Part shown: one piece after another, positions 7,595 through 17,246 of the stretch
Numbering within the stretch: position 1 is the stretch's first letter
Layout: every line of letters begins with the position of its first letter
Assembly: GCF_000970025.1 (NCBI RefSeq)
Contig: NZ_CP009528.1
Location: 4,079,168 to 4,143,167 of the forward strand
Direction of reading: 5' to 3'
Source: Methanosarcina barkeri MS
Lineage (GTDB): Archaea; Halobacteriota; Methanosarcinia; Methanosarcinales; Methanosarcinaceae
DNA length: 64,000 nucleotides
Program-made: the position numbers and the translations under genes
The notes under the pieces: generated by a model
The model's database searches: none
Told to the model about the DNA's origin: nothing
Seen by the model: the letters and a program-made list of their open reading frames with translations, nothing else

Positions 7595-10500
7595 GTGTAT
7601 ATAAAAGAGATTGAATTTGTTAATTTTAAGTCTTTCGGAAAAAAAGTAAAGATTCCCTTTTATAACGACTTTACTACAATTTCAGGTCCGAACGGGAGTG
7701 GAAAGTCTAACATAATAGATGGGATTCTTTTTGCACTCGGGCTCACAAGTTCAAGGACCCTTCGCGCTGAAAAACTTACAGATCTGATTTACAACGGCGA
7801 TGCGTCAAAGAAGCCTGATTTTGCTCAGGTTACGATCCGTTTTGACAACTCGGACCATAAGTTACCCATAGAGCTTGACGAAGTTGAAGTCTCAAGAAAG
7901 GTTCGGCGGACAAAAAGCGGGTATTATAGCTATTTTTATTTCAATGGAAAGGCCGTAAGTCTTGGAGAAATCCATTCTCAGCTTGAAAAAGCCGGGATAA
8001 CGCCTGAAGGTTACAATGTGGTTATGCAAGGAGATGTAACGCAGATTATCTCCATGACCTCTGTAGAAAGAAGAAAGATTATAGACGAAATCGCAGGGGT
8101 TGCAGAATTTGACGAACGTAAGCAAAAGGCACTTGGAGAACTGGAAGTCGTCAGACAGCAAATCGAGCGCGTGGATATAATCCTTGAAGAGGTACGCACA
8201 CAGCTAGGAAAACTGGCAGGAGAACGCGACCAGGCCTTAAAATATCAAGCGCTCAAGGCTGAAAAAGTAAAATTTGAAGGATATCTCCTACTTTCCAAAC
8301 TCAAGGACGCGAGGGCTGAACTGCAAAATGTAGATAAAGAACTCGCAGGCAAAGAAGAGCATTTTGAAAAAGTCCAGCTCCTCCTGAATGAGAGAATGCA
8401 GGAACTTCAGGCACTTGAAAAAACCTTGGAAGAGCTTTCGGTTGAAATCCGAAAAAAAGGGGAGGACGAACAGCTTCAGGTTAAGAGGGAGATCGAAGAG
8501 ACAAAGGGAGAAATTTCTCGCTGCGTAGATAGCATCGAGCTTTCGGAATCCGAACTTGAGGAAGCTGATTCACGGCGCAGGAAAGCCTTTGTAGAGATCG
8601 ATTCCACCAAGGGCAAGGTAGAGGAACTCGAAGAAAAAATTGAAGCCGAAAACCTGAGAAAAGAAAGCATTTCTTCAGAGCTTTCCGAGCGCAAAACCGA
8701 GCGTATGCTGCTCCAGAGCAGGATTGCGGATGTGGACGCAAAATTTGCTGCTACACGGGATGAGCTCATGGCTGCCAGGAAGAAGCTTGAGGATGTAAAA
8801 AACGAGAAAAATGAGTTAATCCGAAACGAAGACCGGCTCCTTGATACCCTCCGAAGAAAATCTTTAGAACTCCGGGAGATAGAAAACCAGATCAAAGACG
8901 CTGAAGCCGCAGTTGCTACTTCTGACAGTGATACGCTTTCTGTCAAGTACGAGCTTGAAAAGCTTTCTGAAAACCTGGAATCTCTTATCCGAGACCGTGA
9001 TGATATTGAAAGCAGCCATTTCAGGATAAAGGAAGATATCAGGAAACTTGAGAACAGGCTTCACGACCTCCAGCAGGAGTACACAATCACAGAGGCAAGA
9101 GTGCGGTCATCGGAACAGGGCGGAGGCTATTCCAGGGCTGTGGAAATGGTAATAGGAGCTGCAAGGCAGGAGGACCTTTTTGGAATTCATGGGACCATTG
9201 CCCAGCTTGGAAGAGTGGACAGGCAATACTCAACAGCTCTGGAAATTGCTGCGGGAAACCGGATGCAGGCAATTGTTGTGGACACGGACGCTGATGCTGC
9301 CGAAGCAATCGAGTACCTGAAGCGGAGAAAAGGAGGAAGAGCAACCTTCCTCCCCCTCAACAAACTGAGAGAGCCCAGGCGGCTTGAAAATCTAAGTTAC
9401 GAAAACGGAGTAATAGGATACGCAATTGACCTTATTCAATTTGATTCTGGTTTTGAGTCTGCTTTCTGGTACGTTTTTCAGGATACTCTTGTTATGGAAA
9501 ACCTTGAAAGTGCCCGCCGCCTCATGGGAAAGGCAAGAATGGTAACCCTTGAAGGCGAACTTCTGGAAAAGAGCGGAGCAATGGTAGGAGGGTCGATATC
9601 CTCGAAATCGGGCACTTCTTTTGCGGCTGCAGAAAAAGACAAACTGCTTGAGCTTGCAGAGGAGATCAAATCCCTGGATGCAAGCCGGAATGCAGCAATA
9701 AGCAAGCAGGACAGCATTGAAAGCCATCTTTTCGAACTGAGTAGGAAAATTCGGGACTGTGAAGCTACGATTTCACGAAAAGAGAACCAGCTTGATGAAA
9801 TTGCAGGCAGGGAAGCAAAACTTGCTGAACTTCTTGAAGCAAAACAGGCTGATCTTAAAGCAATTGAAGAGTCCAGAACCGAACTCGGGACTGAAATGGA
9901 TAGGGTAACTGCGGAAAAAACTGATAAGGAAAAGGCCGCGTCTGAACTTGAGGAACAGATCTCAGGACTTGAAGCAAAACTTGCGGATTCACCTCTGCCT
10001 GAAATCAATAAAAAGATAGAATTCGTTGATGAGGAACTCCGCAGGCTGGATGGTCGAATCCGGGATACTGAAGCCACGTTAAATGCCCTGCAGCTTGAAA
10101 AAGAGTATGCTGAACAGAAAATTGACGAAGCAAAGGAACTTATAAAGGAACTTGATGAGAAGAAAGCTTCAAGAATGAAAAAAGTTAACTCTCTGAAGAT
10201 AAAAATAAAGGAATTAGAGGAAAAACTTGAGGAAAAGAAAGCCAGAGAGATCGAGCTTTCGGATGAACTGATAGGGCTCCAGCAAGAACGGGAAAAGGTT
10301 CAGGCCGAACACAATGCGGTCAAGCGCAGGGTAAGTACTGCCTCAACTACACTTGAAAAAGCAAAGCAACAGGTGCTTACGCTGACGGCTACAAAAAATG
10401 CGCTTTTAGGTCAGGAAAAGCAGTTTGTCGAAGAACTCCTGAAAAGAGGCATAGAAGAGACTGATGAGGTTCCAAATTACGAAACCGTTTACATGCGGAT

Positions 10501-11122
10501 TCAGGCAATTGACGAAGCCCTCAGGCAACTTGAACCCGTAAACATGAGAGCAATTGACGAGTATAATGAGGTAGAGTTAAGACTTTCGGATTTGCAAGGA
10601 AAGCGGGATACTCTCTTTACCGAGAGAGAGCAGCTCCTTGAGCGCATTGACCAGTATGAGCAGTTAAAACGAGATGCCTTTATGGAAGCCTATACAAGCA
10701 TTAATGCCAACTTCAAGGAGATTTTCCATGAGCTTTCCGACGGGGTGGGTGAACTCTTGCTTGATGATCCTGATGACCCTTTTGCAGGAGGGATGACTAT
10801 TCAGGCGCAGCCCAAGGAAAAAACTCTCCAGCGGATCGAGGCAATGTCTGGAGGAGAAAAAAGCCTTACCGCACTTGCATTCATTTTCGCGATCCAGCAA
10901 TACCGTCCTGCTCCCTTCTATGCTTTTGATGAAATTGATATGTTTCTTGACGGCTGGAATGTGGAAAGGGTTTCAAAACGCGTTAAAACCTCAGGATCAA
11001 AAGTCCAGTTTATTGTTGTCTCCTTAAGAAAACCTATGATCCAGGCCGCATCAAGGACAATAGGGGTTACAATGCAGGAAAATAACCTCACGAGTATTAC
11101 CGGAGTGAAACTTAATGGCTGA
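7595..11122 (+). CDS. smc: Chromosome segregation/condensation ATPase SMC
   Basis: SMC forms the dimeric ATPase core of prokaryotic condensin, which organises and segregates chromosomes. Seen in order: N-terminal head with Walker A GPNGSGKSN (about residues 32-40), then a long coiled coil. The hinge (about 505-660) has GGGYSRAVEMVIG near its start and GGSISSKSG near its end. A second coiled coil and the C-terminal head follow, with signature MSGGEKSLTALAF and Walker B FYAFDEIDMFLDG. The 1175-residue length is normal. It uses a GTG start with AGAGG just upstream. It overlaps scpA by 8 bp, a sign of coupled translation. Confidence 0.97.
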   Translation: MYIKEIEFVNFKSFGKKVKIPFYNDFTTISGPNGSGKSNIIDGILFALGLTSSRTLRAEKLTDLIYNGDASKKPDFAQVTIRFDNSDHKLPIELDEVEVSRKVRRTKSGYYSYFYFNGKAVSLGEIHSQLEKAGITPEGYNVVMQGDVTQIISMTSVERRKIIDEIAGVAEFDERKQKALGELEVVRQQIERVDIILEEVRTQLGKLAGERDQALKYQALKAEKVKFEGYLLLSKLKDARAELQNVDKELAGKEEHFEKVQLLLNERMQELQALEKTLEELSVEIRKKGEDEQLQVKREIEETKGEISRCVDSIELSESELEEADSRRRKAFVEIDSTKGKVEELEEKIEAENLRKESISSELSERKTERMLLQSRIADVDAKFAATRDELMAARKKLEDVKNEKNELIRNEDRLLDTLRRKSLELREIENQIKDAEAAVATSDSDTLSVKYELEKLSENLESLIRDRDDIESSHFRIKEDIRKLENRLHDLQQEYTITEARVRSSEQGGGYSRAVEMVIGAARQEDLFGIHGTIAQLGRVDRQYSTALEIAAGNRMQAIVVDTDADAAEAIEYLKRRKGGRATFLPLNKLREPRRLENLSYENGVIGYAIDLIQFDSGFESAFWYVFQDTLVMENLESARRLMGKARMVTLEGELLEKSGAMVGGSISSKSGTSFAAAEKDKLLELAEEIKSLDASRNAAISKQDSIESHLFELSRKIRDCEATISRKENQLDEIAGREAKLAELLEAKQADLKAIEESRTELGTEMDRVTAEKTDKEKAASELEEQISGLEAKLADSPLPEINKKIEFVDEELRRLDGRIRDTEATLNALQLEKEYAEQKIDEAKELIKELDEKKASRMKKVNSLKIKIKELEEKLEEKKAREIELSDELIGLQQEREKVQAEHNAVKRRVSTASTTLEKAKQQVLTLTATKNALLGQEKQFVEELLKRGIEETDEVPNYETVYMRIQAIDEALRQLEPVNMRAIDEYNEVELRLSDLQGKRDTLFTEREQLLERIDQYEQLKRDAFMEAYTSINANFKEIFHELSDGVGELLLDDPDDPFAGGMTIQAQPKEKTLQRIEAMSGGEKSLTALAFIFAIQQYRPAPFYAFDEIDMFLDGWNVERVSKRVKTSGSKVQFIVVSLRKPMIQAASRTIGVTMQENNLTSITGVKLNG

Positions 11123-12134
11123 GCTTATGGATAACGCGGGCACAGCGCTTGAAGTTCCTCGTCTTCAGGCTCGTACGGTTTCTGAATCCAGAGAAAATAA
11201 CTCTATTTTTATGGAATCCGAAACTTATGGGCTGCCAGGTACTCTTTCATACCTTGGAATCGATTGGGACCTGCTTGATATTTCAGAGTTTAAGACCTCC
11301 GAACCTCTGGGCATACTGGTTGAGCTTGCAAGGGTCGGAAAAATCGATCCATGGGATATAGACATAGTACAGCTTACTGACGGTTTCCTGAAAAAGGTGG
11401 AAGAGCTCAAGCAGATGGACCTTAGAATTTCTTCAAGGACGCTTCTTTATTCTGCTATTCTCCTGCGCATGAAATCTTCGGGAATCCTTGATGTGGAAGA
11501 GGAAGAGATTGATACATTTGATTCGGATTTTCCTGATGATCCCGATTTCCCTGAGCCTGCAGATTTTCCTATCCCGAAACTTCCAGTTCGTCGTGTATCC
11601 ACAAGGCCGGTAACACTCAATGAACTGATTCTTGAACTCAAGAAAGCCGAAAAATGCCTCTCAAGAAAAAATGAAAAAAAAGCCAGACAGATTTCAGAAG
11701 AATCCAATCCTCGCCCTAAGCTTACTACCGGAGATGTCCTTGGCATTGCACATGACGAAGCTATCAGCTCGCGGTTGTCCCTGATGTGGGAAAGGCTTGC
11801 CGAACTATTTACGAAGCAGTCTGTAGTGGTTTTTTCGAGTATACTGAAGGGAAGCGAAGACAGAATTATGGATTATCTTTCTCTTCTTTTCCTTGCCTCA
11901 AGCAAGAAAATCTGGCTTTTCCAGAATGAGCTTTTCGAAGAATTATACATCTATCCGGGAGAAGAGTCCGGCTTTTCCACCGAGGCAAATCCACCCCTCT
12001 TTCATGAGATGTTAATAAAATCAAAAACTGAAATTTCTAAGCCTGAAACTGAAGATTCTTCAGAGCTAAATTCTACAGAAGAGATCTCTCTGCATGAAAA
12101 CACTGATAAAGAGCCTGAGTTAACCGTACATTGA
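11115..12134 (+). CDS. scpA: Segregation and condensation protein A (ScpA, kleisin)
   Basis: ScpA is the kleisin that bridges the SMC heads. The N-terminal kleisin region contains EPLGILVELARVGKIDPWDIDIVQLTDGFL, here at about residues 60-90, and SRTLLYSAILLRMKS. An acidic Asp/Pro-rich linker (about 125-155) and a C-terminal winged-helix region follow. At 339 residues it is longer than typical bacterial ScpA (about 250), with an extra N-terminal segment and an acidic Ser/Glu-rich tail. The ATG overlaps the end of smc; scpB follows after about 57 bp, so the three are one operon. Confidence 0.93.
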   Translation: MAELMDNAGTALEVPRLQARTVSESRENNSIFMESETYGLPGTLSYLGIDWDLLDISEFKTSEPLGILVELARVGKIDPWDIDIVQLTDGFLKKVEELKQMDLRISSRTLLYSAILLRMKSSGILDVEEEEIDTFDSDFPDDPDFPEPADFPIPKLPVRRVSTRPVTLNELILELKKAEKCLSRKNEKKARQISEESNPRPKLTTGDVLGIAHDEAISSRLSLMWERLAELFTKQSVVVFSSILKGSEDRIMDYLSLLFLASSKKIWLFQNELFEELYIYPGEESGFSTEANPPLFHEMLIKSKTEISKPETEDSSELNSTEEISLHENTDKEPELTVH

Positions 12135-12191
12135 TATTTACTAATTAACTTAATTAAGAAAAAATTTATCCCTTTTCTGGAAGTGAAATTT

Positions 12192-13307
12192 ATGAGTGAG
12201 CTTGAGATTATCGAAGCTGCGCTTTTTGCTGCTGGCAGGGCAATAAGCCTCGAAAAGCTTACAAAAATTACAGGAAAACCCAAAAAAGCCGTCCTTTCGG
12301 CAATACAGAAATTGACAGAGATTTATTCTTCCCGAGGATCCGGGATTGAGATTCTTGATCTTGGGGAGCGGTATGTTATGCAGGTCAAGCCCGAATACTC
12401 CGAGCTTATGCGGGAAGTCGCCCCAAAAGAGCTTTCAGCCCCAAAACTTCGTACCCTTTCCATGATTGCCTATCATCAGCCCCTGCTACAGTCAGACCTC
12501 ATTGATATGAGAGGAAGCGGAGCCTATGATCATATAAAGGATCTTGTAGAGCGGGGTTTTGTAGAGTCCGTGCCCTGCGGGAGAAGCAGGCAGCTTTCAA
12601 CAACCCCTCTTTTTGCAGATTACTTCGGGCTTAAAAGAAATGACCCTAAAGACATAAAAGAGAAAATCCTTGACCTTTTGAGATCCCAGGCAGGGCAGAG
12701 TGAGATCGACTTCTGGATAGGAAAGAAAACCATTGTTGTGACTCCCATGTATGAATCTCTTATGAGCATGTGCGGGATAAGGGAATACTTCGTAGCCAAT
12801 GCCTACTCACCTTCGAAAGAGGAAATCTCCCGCCTGCTTGAAGCCGATGTTGTCGTGGTCTCGGCCGGTTACTCTGATACGGTACGACAGTACTGCGACG
12901 GAGAGATCCTTGAGATGCATTCAACAACTTTTGAAGACCTTATCGAAGCAGTTACCTTACTTACTGAAGAACTTCCCGATGAGGTAGACTCCAAAACAGT
13001 GGAAAAAAACATAAAGAAGATTCAAGAAACAAGGGAAAGATATGTTTCTGCTGCCGTTCTTATCGAGAAGAAGGTCAAGCCGGCAACTGAAATGATTTCA
13101 AGAATCGTAAATGACCTTTCCCTTGGAATTTCTGCAGAGGGAGTTCTTATCGCACCTGACTATGGGGTTTCGAAAAGCGGAGTTAAAATTGAAAAAGGGG
13201 CTCAGATCCTCATACCCACACACCGCAGTGTTGCAGGTGACCTTCTCCAGAGAGTCTGTGCAAAGTATGATTCTATTCTTGAGGGCCTTGAGAGGTTAAA
13301 AGACTGA
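12192..13307 (+). CDS. scpB: Segregation and condensation protein B (ScpB) with long C-terminal extension
   Basis: Residues 1-150 are a standard ScpB, with two winged-helix domains that bind the kleisin. Recognisable pieces are IIEAALFAAGRAISLEKL, LRTLSMIAYHQPLLQSDLIDMRGSG and VERGFVESVPCGRSRQL. ScpB proteins usually end about there (about 180-200 residues). This one continues for roughly 220 more residues with no family I recognise. That part includes a hydrophobic strand ADVVVVSAGYSD, a charged helix around KTVEKNIKKIQETRERY and a C-terminal alpha/beta part. ATG 12192 is chosen over the in-frame GTG at 12183, which lies close to the ribosome binding site. Confidence 0.9.
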   Translation: MSELEIIEAALFAAGRAISLEKLTKITGKPKKAVLSAIQKLTEIYSSRGSGIEILDLGERYVMQVKPEYSELMREVAPKELSAPKLRTLSMIAYHQPLLQSDLIDMRGSGAYDHIKDLVERGFVESVPCGRSRQLSTTPLFADYFGLKRNDPKDIKEKILDLLRSQAGQSEIDFWIGKKTIVVTPMYESLMSMCGIREYFVANAYSPSKEEISRLLEADVVVVSAGYSDTVRQYCDGEILEMHSTTFEDLIEAVTLLTEELPDEVDSKTVEKNIKKIQETRERYVSAAVLIEKKVKPATEMISRIVNDLSLGISAEGVLIAPDYGVSKSGVKIEKGAQILIPTHRSVAGDLLQRVCAKYDSILEGLERLKD

Positions 13308-13390
13308 TATGCCTTATTGATGCACAATCTTCCTCATCTCTGGTTATTTTTTTTGAATTACGGGCGCCCTTAATTTAAATTTTTCTGTGG

Positions 13391-13489
13391 CATTTATATT
13401 CTATATATAAAGCATTTATATAGTAGCCGGGGCATTTAACTATAGCTTTATATACTGGGCAGAGGATATTACCTTTGCTTTATATACTG
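13391..13489 (+). promoter_or_regulatory. Multiple TATA-like boxes upstream of tbp
   Basis: A ladder of TATA-like sequences precedes the TBP gene: CATTTATATT (13391), CTATATATAA (13401), CATTTATATA (13413), and two identical copies of GCTTTATATACTG (13445 and 13477), 32 bp apart. The last copy ends 11 bp before the start codon, too close to act as a normal promoter TATA box. It may instead be an operator, for example for autoregulation by TBP (inference). Confidence 0.6.
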
Positions 13490-13500
13490 AGGGTTGACTA

Positions 13501-14052
13501 ATGAGCGAATCTAGCATCAAGATCGAAAATGTGGTTGCATCCACTAAACTCGCTGAAGAATTCGACTTAACCGTTATCGAATCAAGGTTCGAAGGAGCCG
13601 AATACAACAAGCAGAAGTTTCCCGGGCTCGTTTACAGAGTTTCAGATCCTAAAGCTGCATTCCTGGTCTTTACTTCCGGTAAGGTTGTCTGTACAGGAGC
13701 AAAAAACGTTGCCGATGTACATACAGTTATAGGCAACATGGCGAAAAAGCTGAACAGTATAGGGATTACGACTATAGAGAACCCTCAGATTACTGTCCAG
13801 AACATTGTTGCTTCTGCAGACCTGCATACTATTCTGAACCTGAACGCAATTGCAATAGGGCTTGGCCTTGAAAATATTGAATACGAGCCTGAGCAGTTCC
13901 CTGGCCTTGTGTACAGGATCGATGACCCCAAAGTAGTTGTGCTTATTTTCAGCTCTGGAAAACTGGTAGTTACAGGTGGCAAAACCCCTGAAGATTGCGA
14001 GAGGGGGGTTGAAGTCGTCCGCCAGCAGCTCGACAACATGGGGCTTTTATAA
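13501..14052 (+). CDS. tbp: TATA-box-binding protein (TBP)
   Basis: TBP is the archaeal general transcription factor that binds promoter TATA boxes and recruits TFB and RNA polymerase. The 183-residue protein is the usual two-fold repeat. Each half has the saddle motifs, [13 protein letters not shown] then [13 protein letters not shown] in the first, and [13 protein letters not shown] then [13 protein letters not shown] in the second. The start ATG directly precedes the first helix-strand unit. The gene appears monocistronic, between scpB and a glycosyltransferase. Confidence 0.97.
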   Translation: MSESSIKIENVVASTKLAEEFDLTVIESRFEGAEYNKQKFPGLVYRVSDPKAAFLVFTSGKVVCTGAKNVADVHTVIGNMAKKLNSIGITTIENPQITVQNIVASADLHTILNLNAIAIGLGLENIEYEPEQFPGLVYRIDDPKVVVLIFSSGKLVVTGGKTPEDCERGVEVVRQQLDNMGLL

Positions 14053-14183
14053 GAACCCTCAATTATATTAATGTACCACTTTTCGAGAAGTAAAATAACT
14101 GATAAATTATAAACTGAGAAATCATACAATAAAACGGATTCTGCGGTGCGCGTAGAGGTTCCGGTAAAGGATATGTGTGAGAC

Positions 14184-15101
14184 GTGAACAGCGCAGATGT
14201 TTGTATTCTTATTCCCACCCTGAACGAAGCTGCAACAATAGGGCAGCTTATCAAGGACTTCAAGCAGGAAGGCTTTTCCAATATTCTGGTAATTGATGGG
14301 AACAGCAAGGACGGCACAGGGCAAATTGCAAAAGCCGAAGGCGCAAAAGTTGTCATGCAAACCGGAAAAGGTAAAGGGCAGGCAATGATTCAGGCTTTCG
14401 GGCTTATAGAGAGCCCTTACGTAATAATGGTTGATGGTGACGGGACATATCTTGCCCAAGAGGCTCATTCCATTCTCAAGCCTGTGCTGGAAGGCCATGC
14501 TGACCACGTTATAGGCAACCGGCTGGAGAAGTACTCCCAGGGAGCTTTTACGAGGCTCAATCTTGTGGGCAACCATTTGATAAATATGTTTTTTGACATT
14601 GCATATGGCGTGAAATTAAAAGACATTCTCTCTGGATACCGTGCGTTTACGCTTGAAAGCGTAAAGGAACTTGAGCTTAATAAGACAGGTTTCGAAATCG
14701 AGACCGAAATTTCTGTGGAATGTATTCTTAAAAGACAGAAGGTTGAAGAAGTCCCTATCACTTACTTGCCAAGAAGTGAAAAAGGTTCAACCAAGCTAAA
14801 TCCGGTAAAAGATGGATTCAGAATCGGGTCTACTATCTATAAGCTTGCAAAATTACATAATCCAATGTTTTACTTTGGAATTATAGGGTTCATCTTAATC
14901 ATTACAGGCCTGTTCACAGGAACCTTTATTGTAGTCGAGTGGTTCCGGGGAACAGATCATATCCCGCTTACGATTCTTACAACCCTATTGATCATATTCG
15001 GTCTTCAGATGTTTATCTTCGGGACTTTGAGTGATTTCATATTAACTCTCCATAGGCAAACAGTCCGGCTAATCATGGAGCAGAATAAACAGAAAAAGTA
15101 A
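14184..15101 (+). CDS. GT2-family glycosyltransferase with two C-terminal membrane segments
   Basis: This enzyme of the dolichol-phosphate mannose synthase-like GT2 group transfers sugars from nucleotide-sugars, probably to a lipid or surface glycan. Seen: VCILIPTLNEAATIG at the N-terminus, nucleotide-binding VIDGNSKDGT, and the metal-binding VDGDGTYLA. Two strongly hydrophobic segments lie near the C-terminus (about 233-255 and 268-292). These anchor the catalytic domain to the inner face of the membrane. It uses a GTG start; the upstream ATG at 14173 runs into a stop after four codons. A role in S-layer or N-linked glycosylation is possible but not shown. Confidence 0.85.
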   Translation: MNSADVCILIPTLNEAATIGQLIKDFKQEGFSNILVIDGNSKDGTGQIAKAEGAKVVMQTGKGKGQAMIQAFGLIESPYVIMVDGDGTYLAQEAHSILKPVLEGHADHVIGNRLEKYSQGAFTRLNLVGNHLINMFFDIAYGVKLKDILSGYRAFTLESVKELELNKTGFEIETEISVECILKRQKVEEVPITYLPRSEKGSTKLNPVKDGFRIGSTIYKLAKLHNPMFYFGIIGFILIITGLFTGTFIVVEWFRGTDHIPLTILTTLLIIFGLQMFIFGTLSDFILTLHRQTVRLIMEQNKQKK

Positions 15102-15509
15102 AGAACCCTCATAAAAACGATTTGTATTTTTATTATTTATTTTTTACAGTGCCCACTTGTTTGGATTTCTTCTTTTTGCGATAATTTCCAGGTATCTGAT
15201 ATCTCGAATCTCTTTTTATTTTGATATTTTCTTCACCTTCTCCGAAAAACGTAAAAACAAGTTTACTTGCTTTTTATTCAAAGAAAGTTTGGTATATATT
15301 TATAAAATATTTATTTTAATTCAACATTTCATGTTTTTCAATAACTATAGACGTGTAAGTAAAGTAAACTTGATTACGGTTAAAGTTAGTTTTTTAAAAA
15401 GTGTTATATATAATTACGCGCCTTTTATGATCTAACTCACTCTTGCCCTAATTACAAATTAATCTTACAGACACATTTTACAGATGATCAAAAGCTTGAG
15501 GTTAATAAT
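15102..15509. other. Intergenic region upstream of thiC
   Basis: AT-rich, no gene is seen. A TATA-like GTTATATATAATTACG at about 15404 is a plausible thiC promoter. I looked for a TPP-riboswitch core (CTGAGA plus the partner arm) and did not see one. Confidence 0.5.
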
Positions 15510-16796
15510 ATGACGATCGTGGAAGATGCACAAAAAGGAATTATTACTGAAGAAATGAAGATTGTTGCAAAGAACGAAGGACTTGATCCTGAATTCATCC
15601 GTCGTGGTGTTGCAGCCGGAAGAATTGTTATTCCAACCTCCCCATACAGGCAGGTAAAGATCTGCGGTATAGGAGAAGGGCTCAGGACCAAAGTTAATGC
15701 ATCCATCGGTGTATCCTCAGACATTGTTGATGTAGACATGGAAATTAAAAAAGCCCAGGCTGCCGAAGCTGCAGGTGCAGATACCCTTATGGAGCTCGGA
15801 ACTGGTGGAGACTTCCTTGCAATCAGGAAAAAAGTCATTGACAGCATTTCCCTTTCAGTCGGTTCAGTTCCTCTTTACCAGGCTTTCATTGAAGCCGCAA
15901 GGAAACACGGCTCAATCGTGGATATGACCGAAGACGAACTCTTCAAGGCAACCGAAGACCAGGCAAAGCTTGGAACCAACTTCATGGCAATTCACACAGG
16001 AATCAACAATATCACCATGGACCGCCTTAAAGCCCATGGCAGGTACGGTGGCCTCTGTTCCCGTGGTGGCGCCTTTATGACTTCCTGGATGCTCCACAAC
16101 GAAAAGGAAAATCCACTTTATGCAAACTTTGATTACCTTGTTGAAATCCTCAAGGAACACGAAGTAGTCCTTTCTACCGGAAACGGCATGCGTGCAGGTG
16201 CAATCCACGATGCAACCGACCGTGCCCAGATCCAGGAATTAATTATTAACTCCGAACTGGCCGACAGAGCCCACAAGCAGGGTGTGCAGGTCATTGTCGA
16301 AGGTCCGGGCCATGTCCCTCTCGACCAGATAGGAACCAACGTAAAACTCATGAAGGAAATGAGCGGTCACAAGCCATTCTACATGCTCGGTCCACTTGTA
16401 ACTGACATCGCACCAGGCTACGACCACATCGTAACTGCAATCGGAGCATCGGTTTCTGCTTCATATGGCTGTGACTTCCTTTGCTATGTAACTCCTGCAG
16501 AACACCTCGCCCTTCCAAACCTTGAAGATGTTATCACAGGAGTCAAAACCTCAAAGATTGCAGCTCACGTAGGCGATATGGTAAAATATCCAGACAGGGC
16601 AAGAGAACAAGACCTTGCTATGGGCAGAGCTAGAAGAGAGCTCGACTGGGAAAAGATGTACTCACTTGCAATAGACCCAGAACACGCAAGAGAAGTAAGG
16701 AACAGCAGGGCTCCCGAAGATTCTGACGCCTGCACAATGTGCGGTAACTTCTGTGCTCTCAAGATCGTCAACCAGAACTACAACCTCGCAAAATAA
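15510..16796 (+). CDS. thiC: Phosphomethylpyrimidine synthase ThiC
   Basis: ThiC is a radical SAM enzyme that converts 5-aminoimidazole ribotide to HMP-phosphate for thiamine synthesis. The C-terminal CTMCGNFC provides the cysteines for the 4Fe-4S cluster that is characteristic of the family. The core includes TLMELGTGGDF, the metal-site region VEGPGHVPLDQ, and PLVTDIAPGYDHI. The 428-residue length matches the shorter archaeal form that lacks the bacterial N-terminal extension. No other thiamine gene adjoins it. A stable UUCG hairpin follows. Confidence 0.96.
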   Translation: MTIVEDAQKGIITEEMKIVAKNEGLDPEFIRRGVAAGRIVIPTSPYRQVKICGIGEGLRTKVNASIGVSSDIVDVDMEIKKAQAAEAAGADTLMELGTGGDFLAIRKKVIDSISLSVGSVPLYQAFIEAARKHGSIVDMTEDELFKATEDQAKLGTNFMAIHTGINNITMDRLKAHGRYGGLCSRGGAFMTSWMLHNEKENPLYANFDYLVEILKEHEVVLSTGNGMRAGAIHDATDRAQIQELIINSELADRAHKQGVQVIVEGPGHVPLDQIGTNVKLMKEMSGHKPFYMLGPLVTDIAPGYDHIVTAIGASVSASYGCDFLCYVTPAEHLALPNLEDVITGVKTSKIAAHVGDMVKYPDRAREQDLAMGRARRELDWEKMYSLAIDPEHAREVRNSRAPEDSDACTMCGNFCALKIVNQNYNLAK

Positions 16797-16815
16797 GCAG
16801 GTACAGTAAATTCTC

Positions 16816-16852
16816 AAAGTGAAGCCTTCGGGCTTTACTAATCTCACTTTTT
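16816..16852 (+). terminator. UUCG-capped hairpin with T run after thiC
   Basis: An inner stem AAGCC-TTCG-GGCTT (16822-16835) sits within an outer AAAGTG/CACTTT pairing (16816-16821 with 16845-16850), followed by further Ts. It lies 20 bp after the thiC stop and looks like a transcription terminator or 3' stabiliser. Confidence 0.6.
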
Positions 16853-17246
16853 AAATTTCGTTTTAAGCTACTTTTATTCTTTTGTTCTCACTCATTTTAT
16901 TTCGTTACTTTATTTTTCAGTAAACTTCGAGATCCTATTTGATTAATTAATTGATTTTTATAGTCTTGGACGCAACTATTTACACTTGAGTTCTCGTAAC
17001 GAACTAGAAACACAACTCTTCGGATCAGAAAATGGACCAGTTAAATTTTGAGTGTAATTCTTTGCGTAAAAGACTATAATTTTCATATTCAATTCGCGTT
17101 TTTACCACTTTGGCAGATTAAAATCGATAACTTTTTACATAGATATCTTAAAAATATCCAAAGTTATTCTTATTGTTTTATTGTTATCTCGAAATATTCT
17201 TTTCAAAAATCTTGATCATTTCCTATACTTGCCAGGGGTGGATTTT
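16853..17246. other. Intergenic region upstream of the M3 peptidase gene
   Basis: AT-rich, no gene is seen. The last part up to 17246 reads through in the peptidase frame from an ATG at 17181, but the better start lies at 17247. Confidence 0.45.

Noticed and set aside
8476-8946. Long Ser-rich antisense frame inside smc
   Set aside because: It mirrors the coiled-coil codons of smc on the other strand; Ser/Arg-rich composition is typical of a shadow frame.
9478-10077. 199-codon antisense frame inside smc
   Set aside because: Same Ser-rich shadow composition and no start signals; the sense gene is unambiguous.
15102-15509. Possible TPP riboswitch upstream of thiC
   Set aside because: The conserved CTGAGA core and its partner arm were not found.
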